Counted from the stretch's first letter, positions 43,602 to 52,192 are shown. The stretch: 64,000 bases of DNA from Pseudomonas karstica (GCF_009707515.1 NZ_WLYI01000031.1:23335-87334); one strand, 5' to 3'. Notes: a model not told the origin generated them from the sequence alone. Numbers and translations are program-made.

Positions 43602-45116
43602 ATGCAAGCCGCTCTGGATAACCGCCAGGCACAACCTGCCGCCGTGCTGTGCCTGCGCAATATCGGCAAGGCCTACGGCCCGGTGCAGGTGCTGTCGCAG
43701 ATCAACGTCGACATCCGCCCCGGCGAAGTGCTGGCGCTGCTCGGCGAGAACGGGGCGGGCAAGTCGACGCTGTCGTCGATCATTGCCGGCCTGGTGCCAC
43801 CGGAAACCGGCGGCAGCATGACCTGGCTTGGCGAGGATTACGCCCCGGCTTCCCCCGGCGCAGCGCTGGGGGCCGGTATCGGCCTGATCCACCAGGAGAT
43901 CCGCCTGCTGCCGCAGCTGTCGATTGCCGAGAATATCTTTGTCGGCCGCCTGCCCATGCGTCACGGGCGGGTCGACCGCGAGTACATCGAGACCCAGGCG
44001 CAGAAGCAACTGCAACGCCTGGGGCTGAAGGTACCGGCATCGCGCAAGGTCGAAGGCTTGAGCGTGGCGGCCCAGCAATTGGTGGAGATTGCCAAGGCGC
44101 TGACCCTGAATGCGCGATTGTTGATCCTCGACGAACCCACCGCCGCCCTGGGCGGTGAGGAAACCGAACTGTTGTTCCAACAGGTCGAGCGGCTCAAGGC
44201 CGAGGGCGTATCGTTCATTTACATCAGCCATCGCCTGGAAGAGATCGCGCGTATTGCCGACCGGATTCTGGTGCTGCGTGACGGTCGCCAGATCGCCCTG
44301 CACGCCAGCGCCCAAGTGCCGGTGCGCGAGCTGGTGGAGCAAATGGTCGGGCGCAGCCTGGAACGGATTTTCCCGACCCTGCAACCGCCGCAGGAACGGC
44401 TGATGTTGCAGGTCAAAGACTTGAGTTGCCGCGAGTTTGCCCTGCACGGCATTGACTTCAGCGTGCGAGCTGGCGAAGTGTTCGGGATTGCCGGGGTAGT
44501 CGGTGCCGGGCGGACCGAGCTGGTGCGCACCCTGGCTGGCGCCGCGCATGACATCCAGGGTCATATGCGGCTGGACGGTGAGATTCGTCGCCTGCGCTCC
44601 CCGTCCGAGGCGATCCAGGCCGGTGTGGTGCTGGTGCCCGAAGACCGCAAGCAGCAAGGCGTGGTGGTTGAACACCGGATTGAAGACAACCTGGTGTATG
44701 GCAACACCGACCTGCTGGACAAGCGCGGTTGGGTGATTCCCGGAAAATTGCGCGAGTTCGCGCAGACGGCGGTGGCGCGCCTCGGTGTGAAAGGCGCGCC
44801 ACAGCAACGGATTTCCAGCCTGTCCGGCGGTAACCAGCAAAAGGTGATCATTGCCAAATGGCTGGCCCGCAACCCGAAAGTGTTCATTCTCGACGAGCCG
44901 ACCCGTGGCATTGACGTCGGTGCCCGTGCGGCCATTTATGAGGTGATTGCCGACCTGGCAGCCAATGGCATGGCGGTGATCGTGGTCAGCTCGGACTTGG
45001 ACGAAGTACTGGGGCTTTCGCACCGTGTGATGGTGATGAGCCGCGGGCGGCAAATGGGGATTCTGGAGCGTGGTGAAGCGACACCGGTTTCGGTGATGGA
45101 AATGGCGACGGCCTGA
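43602..45116 (+). CDS. ABC sugar transporter double ATPase (RbsA type)
   Basis: 504 residues with two nucleotide-binding domains. The first has Walker A GENGAGKST and Walker B LLILDEPTAAL with a weak signature. The second has the degenerate P-loop GVVGAGRTEL of RbsA-type proteins, an intact LSGGNQQKV and LDEPTRGIDVG. It powers the permease and binding protein above (15-base gap). Confidence 0.93.
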   Translation: MQAALDNRQAQPAAVLCLRNIGKAYGPVQVLSQINVDIRPGEVLALLGENGAGKSTLSSIIAGLVPPETGGSMTWLGEDYAPASPGAALGAGIGLIHQEIRLLPQLSIAENIFVGRLPMRHGRVDREYIETQAQKQLQRLGLKVPASRKVEGLSVAAQQLVEIAKALTLNARLLILDEPTAALGGEETELLFQQVERLKAEGVSFIYISHRLEEIARIADRILVLRDGRQIALHASAQVPVRELVEQMVGRSLERIFPTLQPPQERLMLQVKDLSCREFALHGIDFSVRAGEVFGIAGVVGAGRTELVRTLAGAAHDIQGHMRLDGEIRRLRSPSEAIQAGVVLVPEDRKQQGVVVEHRIEDNLVYGNTDLLDKRGWVIPGKLREFAQTAVARLGVKGAPQQRISSLSGGNQQKVIIAKWLARNPKVFILDEPTRGIDVGARAAIYEVIADLAANGMAVIVVSSDLDEVLGLSHRVMVMSRGRQMGILERGEATPVSVMEMATA

Positions 45117-45120
45117 ATAC

Positions 45121-45158
45121 TTGATGATCATTCCCAGGCTCTGGGCGGGAACGATCAA
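45121..45158. repeat. Intergenic palindrome, GTTCCCACGC family, degenerate copy 4
   Basis: TTGATGATCATTCCC to GGGAACGATCAA with several mismatches inside, in the 78-base gap between the ATPase and SDR genes. Weaker relative of the three copies in the first 10 kb. Confidence 0.55.
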
Positions 45159-45194
45159 GGCAACAAAAACAACTAATTTGGAGTGGAGCAACCC

Positions 45195-45959
45195 ATGCAA
45201 CTTTTTAGCCTTCAAGGCCAGGTCGCCTTTGTCACCGGCGCCGGTAGCGGGATTGGCCAGGCCATCGCCGTCGGCCTGGCCGAAGCCGGAGCCGATGTGG
45301 CCTGTTTCGACCTGCCGGGCAGCCCCGGCATCGCCAGCACCGTGGAACGCATCCAGGCACTGGGCCGGCGCGCCCTGGCATTGGGTGGCACGGTCACCGA
45401 ACGCGCCGCCCTGGATGCTGCCGTCGCCCGTACCGAAAGCGAACTGGGTGAGCTGAACGTCGCGGTCAACTGCGCCGGTATCGCCAACGCCCAGGCCGCC
45501 GAAGACCTCGAGCTGCAACGCTGGCAAGCCACCCTGGACGTCAACCTGACCGGAATCTTCCTTAGCTGCCAGGCCCAGGCCGCCGTGATGCTGCCACGGG
45601 GCAGGGGGGCCATCGTCAACATCGCCTCAATGTCCGGCAGCATCGTCAACCGTGGCCTGTTGCAAGCCCACTACAACACCTCCAAGGCCGGGGTGATTCA
45701 CTTGAGCAAAAGCCTGGCGATGGAGTGGGCCGACAAGGGCCTGCGAGTCAACTGCATCAGCCCTGGCTACACCGCCACGCCGATGAACTCGCGCCCGGAA
45801 GTGGCCGACCAGGTGAAGATTTTCGAACAGACCACGCCCATGGGCCGCATGGCCAGCGTTGAAGAAATGGTTGGCCCGGCGATCTTCCTGGTGAGCCAGG
45901 CGTCGTCTTTTTGCACCGGTGTCGACCTGCTGGTCGATGGTGGTTTTGTCTGCTGGTAA
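45195..45959 (+). CDS. SDR dehydrogenase, probable sugar-alcohol dehydrogenase 1
   Basis: 254 residues from the ATG at 45195. TGAGSGIG loop with an acidic residue behind strand 2 (CFDLPG, suggesting NAD over NADP), VNCAG, and NIASMSGSIVNRGLLQAHYNTSK with the catalytic Ser-Tyr-Lys. This segment recalls bacterial D-arabinitol/xylitol-type dehydrogenases. In this operon it would oxidise the imported polyol to a ketose. Confidence 0.87.
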   Translation: MQLFSLQGQVAFVTGAGSGIGQAIAVGLAEAGADVACFDLPGSPGIASTVERIQALGRRALALGGTVTERAALDAAVARTESELGELNVAVNCAGIANAQAAEDLELQRWQATLDVNLTGIFLSCQAQAAVMLPRGRGAIVNIASMSGSIVNRGLLQAHYNTSKAGVIHLSKSLAMEWADKGLRVNCISPGYTATPMNSRPEVADQVKIFEQTTPMGRMASVEEMVGPAIFLVSQASSFCTGVDLLVDGGFVCW

Positions 45960-45991
45960 GCCCAGCCTGCCTGTTCAACGGGAGCCCCGTC

Positions 45992-46792
45992 ATGTCTCAA
46001 CGTTTCAGCGGTAAAACTGTAGTCATCACCGGCGCTTGCCGTGGCATTGGCGCCGGTATTGCCGAGCGCTTCGCCCAGGAAGGCGCCAATCTGGTCATGG
46101 CCTCCAACGACCTGGAAAGGGTCACGTTCACGGCCGAGCAATTGGCCAGGGAATACTCGGTCGAGGCCCTGGCCCTGGCAATCGACGTCACCTGTGAAAG
46201 TGACATCGAGAAGCTCTACCGCGAGGCCCACGAGCGTTTTGGCAGCATCGACGTGTCGGTACAGAACGCCGGCATCATCACCATCGATCACTTCGACAAG
46301 ATGCCCCGCGCCGACTTCGACAAGGTGTTGCAGGTCAACACTACCGGCGTCTGGCTCGGGTGTCGGGAAGCCGCCAAGTACATGGTCAAGCAAGGCAGCG
46401 GCCGGCTGATCAACACCTCCTCCGGCCAGGGCCGCCAGGGCTTCATCTACACTCCGCACTACGCCGCGAGCAAAATGGGCGTGATTGGCATTACCCAAAG
46501 CCTGGCGCTGGAACTGGCGCGCCACAACATCACCGTCAACGCCTTCTGTCCCGGCATCATTGAAAGCGAGATGTGGGACTACAACGACCGCGTGTGGGGC
46601 GAGATCCTCAGCACCGACGAAAAACGCTACGGCAAGGGTGAGCTGATGGCCGAGTGGGTCCAGAACATCCCCCTGCGCCGCGCCGGCAAACCCTCGGATG
46701 TCGCGGGCCTGGTGGCTTTCCTGGCGTCGGATGACGCGGCCTACTTGACCGGCCAATCAATCAATATCGACGGCGGCCTGATCATGTCGTAA
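45992..46792 (+). CDS. SDR dehydrogenase, probable sugar-alcohol dehydrogenase 2
   Basis: 266 residues from the ATG at 45992 (GGGAGC upstream). TGACRGIG loop, NTSSGQGRQGFIYTPHYAASK catalytic block and an insertion near residues 190-215 (MWDYNDRVWGEILSTDEKRY) typical of sorbitol/galactitol-type dehydrogenases. Two polyol dehydrogenases in one operon suggest two stereochemical substrates or an epimerising oxidation-reduction. Confidence 0.87.
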   Translation: MSQRFSGKTVVITGACRGIGAGIAERFAQEGANLVMASNDLERVTFTAEQLAREYSVEALALAIDVTCESDIEKLYREAHERFGSIDVSVQNAGIITIDHFDKMPRADFDKVLQVNTTGVWLGCREAAKYMVKQGSGRLINTSSGQGRQGFIYTPHYAASKMGVIGITQSLALELARHNITVNAFCPGIIESEMWDYNDRVWGEILSTDEKRYGKGELMAEWVQNIPLRRAGKPSDVAGLVAFLASDDAAYLTGQSINIDGGLIMS

Positions 46793-46848
46793 CGAGCCGC
46801 GCCGGTTTGGTATCCTCACCGGCATTGATGTCATTTACTGAGGCTTTC

Positions 46849-47802
46849 ATGAGCCAGATCGAAGAACAGCGCCTGATCACCAAGATCGCCAGCCTCTATT
46901 ACGAAGAAGGGCTCAAGCAGTCCGAGATTTCCGAACAGCTCGATTTGTCCCAATCCTTTATCAGCCGCGCCCTGCGCCGGGCGTTACAGGAAGGCGTGGT
47001 GAAAATCAGCGTGATGCGCCTGCAAGGCCTGCACCTGGAGCTGGAAACCCAACTGCAGCGCCGCTATGGCGTACGCCGGGTGATCGTGGTCGAGGCCACC
47101 GAGCATGGCAACGATGAAAGCATCAAGCAGGCAATCGGCTCGGCCGCAGCTCATTACCTGGAAACCAGCCTGTCGCCGCAGGATCACATCGGCATCTCGT
47201 CATGGAGCAGCACCATTCGCGCGATGGTCGGCCATCTGCACGTGCAACCGGGCAAGCAAGGCGCCCAGGAGGTCGTGCAATTGCTCGGCGGTGTCGGCCA
47301 CAAAGGCGCGTTCGAAGCCACCTTGCTCACCCAGCGCCTGGCCACTTTGCTCAACTGCCCGGCGTTCCTGCTGCCCTCGCAAAGCATCGAGCAATCGGTG
47401 GAGAGCAAGCAGCGGATCCTCGAGATGGAAGAGGTCAAGGAAGTCCTCCAGCGCTTCGACAGCATCACCCTGGCGATTGTCGGCATCGGCGACCTGGAGC
47501 CGTCGCAACTGCTGCGCAACAGTGGCAACTACTACACCGAAGATATGCTGCGCCTGCTGGCCGAACGCGGCGCGGTGGGTGATATCTGCCTGCGCTACTT
47601 TGATGCACAAGGGCAGCCGGTGCTGGAAGAAGATGAAGAGTTCGTGGTGTCCGTGGCCCTGCCAAAACTGCGTTCGATCCAACGTGTGCTGGGCCTCGCC
47701 GGGGGCTTGAACAAGGTCCAGGCGATTCGCGGTGCACTCAAGGGCGGCTACCTGGACGTCCTGATCACCGACCTGGACACCGCCCAGGCCTTGAATAACT
47801 AA
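46849..47802 (+). CDS. SorC/DeoR-type sugar-responsive regulator
   Basis: 317 residues from the ATG at 46849 (GAGG upstream). The N-terminal HTH (KQSEISEQLDLSQSFISRALRRA, about residues 20-45) is followed by the SorC sugar-phosphate-binding domain (GISSWSSTIRAMV and IVGIGDLEPSQL). Such proteins bind phosphorylated sugars and control polyol operons (SorC, DalR, EryD). Its probable target is the 41221-41583 control region. Confidence 0.9.
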   Translation: MSQIEEQRLITKIASLYYEEGLKQSEISEQLDLSQSFISRALRRALQEGVVKISVMRLQGLHLELETQLQRRYGVRRVIVVEATEHGNDESIKQAIGSAAAHYLETSLSPQDHIGISSWSSTIRAMVGHLHVQPGKQGAQEVVQLLGGVGHKGAFEATLLTQRLATLLNCPAFLLPSQSIEQSVESKQRILEMEEVKEVLQRFDSITLAIVGIGDLEPSQLLRNSGNYYTEDMLRLLAERGAVGDICLRYFDAQGQPVLEEDEEFVVSVALPKLRSIQRVLGLAGGLNKVQAIRGALKGGYLDVLITDLDTAQALNN

Positions 47803-47823
47803 CCCTCTGGAGACTGCTCGCTG

Positions 47824-48747
47824 ATGACTTCCAAGCTTGAACAACTCAAAGCCTTTACCACCGTGGTCTGCGACACCGGCGACCTGGAAGCCATCACCCG
47901 CCTGCGCCCGGTCGACGCCACCACCAACCCGTCCTTGCTGCTCAAGGCCTCGGCCATTGCGCATTACTCGGATATTCTGCGCAGCTCCGTCGACCTGGCC
48001 AAGGGGGACCTGGGCCTGGCCTGCGATCAGTTTTCCGTGGCCGTGGGCTGCGGCATCCTCAAGGCGATCCCGGGACGCATCTCCACAGAAGTCGACGCGC
48101 GCCTGTCCTTTGATGAAGAGGCGCTGTGGGCCAAGGCCAACCAGTTGATCGCCCTGTACGACAAGGCTGGCGTCAGCCGCGATCGGGTGCTGATCAAACT
48201 GGCCTCTACCTGGGAAGGCATCCGCACCGCCGAACGCCTGGAAAAAGCCGGCATCCAGACCAACCTGACACTGCTGTTCTCCTTCGCCCAGGCTGCCGCC
48301 TGCGCCGACGCGGGGGTGTTCCTGATCTCGCCTTTCGTCGGCCGTATCTACGACTGGTACCGCAAAAATACCGGACTGGATTACACCGGCGCGAAAGACC
48401 CGGGCGTGCAGTCGGTGACGCGGATCTACAACTACTACAAGTCCAACGATATTCAGACTGTGGTCATGGGCGCCAGCTTCCGTAACCTGAGCCAGGTCGA
48501 ACAGTTGGCTGGTTGCGACCGGCTGACCATCAGCCCCGACTTGCTGCAAAAGCTTGATGAGGATCATGGGGTATTGGAGCGCCAGTTGGTGCCAGGAGCT
48601 GCTGGGGAGGCGCTGCAGAACCTCAATGAACCGCAGTTTCGCTGGGCGTCCAATGAAGATGCGATGGCAACAGAGAAACTCGCAGAGGGGATTCGGCAGT
48701 TTGCGCGGGATCAGGAAGCCCTGGAAGCGGTGTTGGCAGGGCTATAA
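47824..48747 (+). CDS. tal: Transaldolase
   Basis: 307 residues, usual length of TalB-type enzymes. The Schiff-base lysine is K125 in RVLIKLASTWEG; DATTNPSLLLKA and GASFRNLSQVEQLAGCDRLTISP are family blocks. It exchanges three-carbon units between sedoheptulose 7-phosphate and glyceraldehyde 3-phosphate. It lies 21 bases behind the SorC gene, and with the split transketolase it completes a dedicated non-oxidative pentose phosphate set. Confidence 0.94.
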   Translation: MTSKLEQLKAFTTVVCDTGDLEAITRLRPVDATTNPSLLLKASAIAHYSDILRSSVDLAKGDLGLACDQFSVAVGCGILKAIPGRISTEVDARLSFDEEALWAKANQLIALYDKAGVSRDRVLIKLASTWEGIRTAERLEKAGIQTNLTLLFSFAQAAACADAGVFLISPFVGRIYDWYRKNTGLDYTGAKDPGVQSVTRIYNYYKSNDIQTVVMGASFRNLSQVEQLAGCDRLTISPDLLQKLDEDHGVLERQLVPGAAGEALQNLNEPQFRWASNEDAMATEKLAEGIRQFARDQEALEAVLAGL

Positions 48748-48824
48748 GCAGTGCTATAAGTAGTGCCGAGTTAAAACACTGAATTTGATCAGCCGCTTAA
48801 CAATGATCAGCAAGGTAACTCTTA

Positions 48825-49124
48825 ATGGCCGACACCACTGACCAAGCATTCTACGATCGTGCAGACGCGCATATAAACCTGTCGAACGAGCAGCTTAAAA
48901 CGTTTGAAAGTCTCGGCCAGGTAAGTGCTTCGATGATGTTTGGCACCACACGATTCAATGCTTGGGTAAGCGCCTGCGGCTTTAAAACCGGCGCGGAGAT
49001 GGCCGCCGCTCGCGAAGCGCTGTTGAAGTACTTCTGTGAGCAGTACCGGATGATGCTTGAGGATAATCTCGACGATCACATCAACAATTTCGGTCATTAC
49101 ATGAGGGCAAACGCGCCTGGTTGA
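48825..49124 (+). CDS. DUF3144 family protein
   Basis: 99 residues (AAGGTAACTCTT before the ATG). FYDRADAHINLSNEQ and SASMMFGTTRFNAWVSACGF, with the closing EDNLDDHINNFGHYM, match the DUF3144 family of small, soluble, uncharacterised proteins common in Pseudomonas. It is the last recognisably core gene before the foreign-looking region. Confidence 0.85.
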   Translation: MADTTDQAFYDRADAHINLSNEQLKTFESLGQVSASMMFGTTRFNAWVSACGFKTGAEMAAAREALLKYFCEQYRMMLEDNLDDHINNFGHYMRANAPG

Positions 49125-49272
49125 ACTGGGCGATTTTGTCGCAGGGACTGACTCATGCAACGCAGCGTGATTTTGCGAAACCCAGGCAGGGCAGGCGCCA
49201 GTTTCAGCGGATTGCTTGGGGACGCACGTCCCGCACTCGGCCTCGGTGAAATGACAGTCTAAGGAGATTGTC

Positions 49273-49353
49273 ATGCAGATCAACGCAATCACGAATGGGA
49301 TTAGACCACCGTCACAAACTAACGGCGCGGCGTGTCATTTTTACCAGTTCTGA
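49273..49353 (+). CDS. 26-codon ORF with strong ribosome site (unknown)
   Basis: ATG at 49273 behind AAGGAG (six-base spacing), encoding MQINAITNGIRPPSQT followed by NGAACHFYQF and a TGA at 49351. It may be a tiny peptide gene or the truncated 5' end of a lost gene. Nothing else was found in 49125-49424 except this ORF and the repeats at 49371-49424. Not recognised. Confidence 0.35.
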   Translation: MQINAITNGIRPPSQTNGAACHFYQF

Positions 49354-49370
49354 TTGATCGGCTCTCGCTT

Positions 49371-49424
49371 TATCAATCCTATTGCTGCTATATAGTGATT
49401 GATAGAAAAGGAGTTTTATCAATT
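49371..49424. promoter_or_regulatory. TATCAAT repeats before the Fic/HlyD relic
   Basis: TATCAATC (49371-49378) and its inverse GATTGATA (49397-49404) flank a TATATAG (-10-like) stretch. A third copy, TATCAATT, at 49418-49425 abuts the ATG of the relic; GATTGAT also occurs at 49352-49358. The arrangement looks like an autoregulatory operator over a promoter. Confidence 0.4.
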
Positions 49425-49817
49425 ATGCACTGGGACTGGCAACTTCCCGTCCGGCCTGATTTTCGCTTCGGCACGGAACGAATTCGCGTATCAGAAGAGC
49501 ACTTCCTCAAAGGCTCTGGCATCGTCATTGGCGCGCTGCATCACCTTGATGCCGATGCCCGCGATGGCCTTACCCTCGAACTTATCTCGCAAGGGGTCGC
49601 CGATCGCTCCACGATCGCAGGTGAAACTCAGGGTCGCGCCAGCGTCCAGTCATCGTATTGTCTTCAAGAAGCACTGACCCAGATCCGTTTCGAACTTCGT
49701 ATAAGTCAATCGCAATACAGGGCTGCCACCCTTGATGCACACACCGCCAGCAAGACGGTGTCCGACTATCTCCTCAAGCCAATGAACCGCACCCGCGAGG
49801 CGCTGCGTGAGCGGTGA
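49425..49817 (+). pseudogene. Chimeric relic: Fic-associated DUF4172 N-terminus joined to HlyD-like C-terminus
   Basis: 130 residues from the ATG at 49425 (AAGGAG upstream). Residues 1-75 (HWDWQLPVRPDFRFGTERI, GALHHLDADARDGLTLELIS, GETQGRASVQSS) resemble the DUF4172 domain that opens Fic AMP-transferases. The last ~25 residues (TVSDYLLKPMNRTREALRER) match the C-terminal end of HlyD-type secretion adaptors. The Fic motif itself (HPFxxGNGR) is missing and so is the body of HlyD. It is best explained as two gene ends fused by deletion or recombination. Both identifications are from memory of the families. Confidence 0.6.
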
Positions 49818-49877
49818 GCCATGCTGCCCCTACCGAGGGATGCAGCTGCCCGTGGTGATGACTCCAATGAGGTCGAC

Positions 49878-51578
49878 ATGACTGATGATGTGGTTTTTGC
49901 ACTGTTGCACCCGATCTATGCTCGCTTGCAGGATGTTGCTGTTCCTGTAGGAGAGGCAGGGTCGGAGTACATCTTCTTCTTTTCCTATACCGATGGCCGC
50001 AGCCGCGCACGGGTCGAGACATTCCGGGGGGCGACGTTTGCCGATGCCTGGCAGCGAGGACTTGTACGACTGCGCAAGCTGGTGGCAAAGAATCCGGACA
50101 TCCTTCGCTGGCTACGCGTGGATATCGTCGACGAAATGCGTAAGAGCGACTGGGGAACGCTGAAGCGACAGCTTACCCAGGTGAAGCGTAATTATTGTCG
50201 TCAGGGTATTTCGCTTGACCCCAGTTGCCGTCACGCCTTTCTGGAAACTGAAATTAACGCCAATGCCATGTTCTATGGCGGCCCCAAATATCCTCATTGT
50301 GTGGTCAACGAGAAGAATTTCCAGCTCTACGCCAAGCTTCGCCATGGCCTCGGGAGTGTGGACCTGGAGGACGGCACGGCGGTTTGGACGTTTTCATCCC
50401 ACGGTTTCTTCCTCGACCAGGAGAGGCCCGACGAGCTGCACGAGATCGCGGGGCCGGGCAGGTCAGCGGGCTATCGCGTCGTCGAAGCACTGGACGATGA
50501 CCTCCTTTCTACGCTGATCAAAAGCAGTAGCTCGTTTCTGGCTAGGCAGGTGGGCGACGACGGCCGGTTCATCTATGGGTTGCACCCCTGTTTTAATCGG
50601 GAAATCGACGCCTACAACGGCCTTCGGCATGCCAGCACAACCTATGCGATGATCGAAGCATGGGAGGTGACGCAAGACGACGCGTTGTGGGCCGCCATCG
50701 AGCGCTCGCTTGCCTGGCTTCGACGGGAGGCAATCTGCACTGTAGCCCTGCCTGACGGCTCCGAAGCAGCGTTTCTGGTCGATGTCGGCAATGAGATCAA
50801 GCTGGGCGCCAACGCCGTCGCGATCCTCGCCTTTACACAGCACGCCGTCGTGACCGGTTGCACCGATCATCTGCCGCTGCTCGAAAAACTGGCCCTGGGC
50901 ATCCAGCATATGCAACGGAGCGAGGACGGCTCCTTCGTTCATGTACTGAACTATCCGGACCTCACCCTGAAGGAAGCCTTCCGCACCATTTATTATGAAG
51001 GAGAGGCGGCCTTCGGGTTGATGCGCCTCTACAGCCTGACGGGCGACGAACGCTGGCTGACAACGGTGGAAAAAGCCTTCGAGCACTTCATTGCGAAGGA
51101 GCACTGGCGGCACAATGACCATTGGCTGAGCTACTGTGTCAATGAACTCACCCGCTATAGGCCGCAAGAGCGCTACTTCCGCTTCGGCCTCGAGAATGTG
51201 CGCAACTATCTCGATTTCGTCCTGAACCGGATCACGACCTTTCCGACCCTGCTGGAATTGATGATGGCCAGTGAGGCGATGCTGGCGCGGATTGAAGCGT
51301 TGCCCGACATGCAGCATCTGCTCAGCGAAATCGATCTGTCCAAATTCCATCGTGCGCTGCATTACCGTGCCCGTTACCTCTTGAACGGCTATTTCTGGCC
51401 GGAGCTGGCGATGTTCTATGCCAATCCGCAGCGCATCGTCGGTTCGTTCTTCATTCGCCACCATGCCTTTCGCGTCCGCATCGACGATGTGGAGCATTAT
51501 CTCTCTGGAATAGTGGCTTACCGAAGAAAGGTTATCGGAAGTGTCAATCAAGTCAGGAAGGTGGAGGCTACAGTATGA
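49878..51578 (+). CDS. Alpha/alpha-toroid-like protein with unknown N-terminal domain (cassette gene 1)
   Basis: 566 residues from the ATG at 49878 (GAGG five bases upstream); an ATG at 49821 would add 19 residues of poor composition. Residues 1-180 form a domain I do not recognise (segments SEYIFFFSYTDGRSRARV, NFQLYAKLRHGLG). Residues about 200-540 show repeated helix pairs of the (alpha/alpha) barrel type: ASTTYAMIEAWEVTQDDALW, IYYEGEAAFGLMRLYSLTGD, DHWLSYCVNEL. Such toroids occur in N-acylglucosamine 2-epimerases, glycoside hydrolases and peptide cyclases. No signal peptide. Stop overlaps the next start by four bases (ATGA). Confidence 0.7.
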   Translation: MTDDVVFALLHPIYARLQDVAVPVGEAGSEYIFFFSYTDGRSRARVETFRGATFADAWQRGLVRLRKLVAKNPDILRWLRVDIVDEMRKSDWGTLKRQLTQVKRNYCRQGISLDPSCRHAFLETEINANAMFYGGPKYPHCVVNEKNFQLYAKLRHGLGSVDLEDGTAVWTFSSHGFFLDQERPDELHEIAGPGRSAGYRVVEALDDDLLSTLIKSSSSFLARQVGDDGRFIYGLHPCFNREIDAYNGLRHASTTYAMIEAWEVTQDDALWAAIERSLAWLRREAICTVALPDGSEAAFLVDVGNEIKLGANAVAILAFTQHAVVTGCTDHLPLLEKLALGIQHMQRSEDGSFVHVLNYPDLTLKEAFRTIYYEGEAAFGLMRLYSLTGDERWLTTVEKAFEHFIAKEHWRHNDHWLSYCVNELTRYRPQERYFRFGLENVRNYLDFVLNRITTFPTLLELMMASEAMLARIEALPDMQHLLSEIDLSKFHRALHYRARYLLNGYFWPELAMFYANPQRIVGSFFIRHHAFRVRIDDVEHYLSGIVAYRRKVIGSVNQVRKVEATV

Positions 51579-52180
51579 AATCCGAAAATTACATGTTCGC
51601 TAAACTCATGGGGTTTTCAGCGGATGTTGACCTGTTGAAGAAACACTTCCTTGAGGAGGTCACGAAAACCGACCCCATTTTATTCAAGGATAACAATGTT
51701 AAATATTACGGGTGGGCGATCACGAGTCGTGATGGAAGCGTCGACGATGGCGTCAAGAGAATATCGGACAACACCAATAATATTCGCGGTGTGACGCCGA
51801 CGAAGGTGTGCTCGGGGTATCTGCTTGAGGTGATGGACAGCCTGAAGGACGCAGGTGTCTCCCCCTATCGCGCGCGTCTGATGCAGATGGAAAGTGAAGG
51901 CGATGAGATGCAGTTCCATGTCGATGCAACCAAGGAAACCTGGCGCCTTCATATCCCGATCACGACCAACCCCGACTGCCTCTTCGAGTGGCGAAGGGAA
52001 GACGGGACTATTGAGTCCGTTCATCTTCCAGCTGACGGCTCGGCGTGGCTGGTTCGGGTCGACGTCCAGCATCGTGCTATCAATAAAAGCAAGGGGAGTG
52101 CGAGCAGGGTTCATCTGCTCATGGGATGCGCAGACGGCCTCAAGACCGGCATGCTGTCAGAGCCTTGTATCAAGATATGA
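51575..52180 (+). CDS. Aspartyl/asparaginyl beta-hydroxylase-like 2OG/Fe(II) oxygenase (cassette gene 2)
   Basis: 201 residues. EMQFHVDATKETWRLHIPI, LPADGSAWLVRVDVQHRAIN and SRVHLLM align with the AspH core: H115 and H166 as iron ligands and R178 for the 2-oxoglutarate carboxylate. D117 in H-V-D could be a third ligand, which AspH itself lacks. It would hydroxylate an amino-acid or peptide side chain. The gene has visibly lower GC and rare codons (AGA, ATA) at its 5' part. It is translationally coupled to gene 1. Confidence 0.75.
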   Translation: MKSENYMFAKLMGFSADVDLLKKHFLEEVTKTDPILFKDNNVKYYGWAITSRDGSVDDGVKRISDNTNNIRGVTPTKVCSGYLLEVMDSLKDAGVSPYRARLMQMESEGDEMQFHVDATKETWRLHIPITTNPDCLFEWRREDGTIESVHLPADGSAWLVRVDVQHRAINKSKGSASRVHLLMGCADGLKTGMLSEPCIKI

Positions 52181-52192
52181 TCCGAGTCAGCT

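Noticed and set aside
42675..45527. 950-codon open frame on the minus strand opposite the ABC transporter genes
   Set aside because: It mirrors the binding-protein, ATPase and SDR genes, whose sequences carry all family motifs. The antisense product has no motif and Gln/Gly/His-rich shadow composition typical of high-GC DNA.
48822..49292. 156-codon minus-strand frame across the DUF3144 gene and the gap behind it
   Set aside because: DUF3144 on the plus strand is recognisable; the minus product has no motif.
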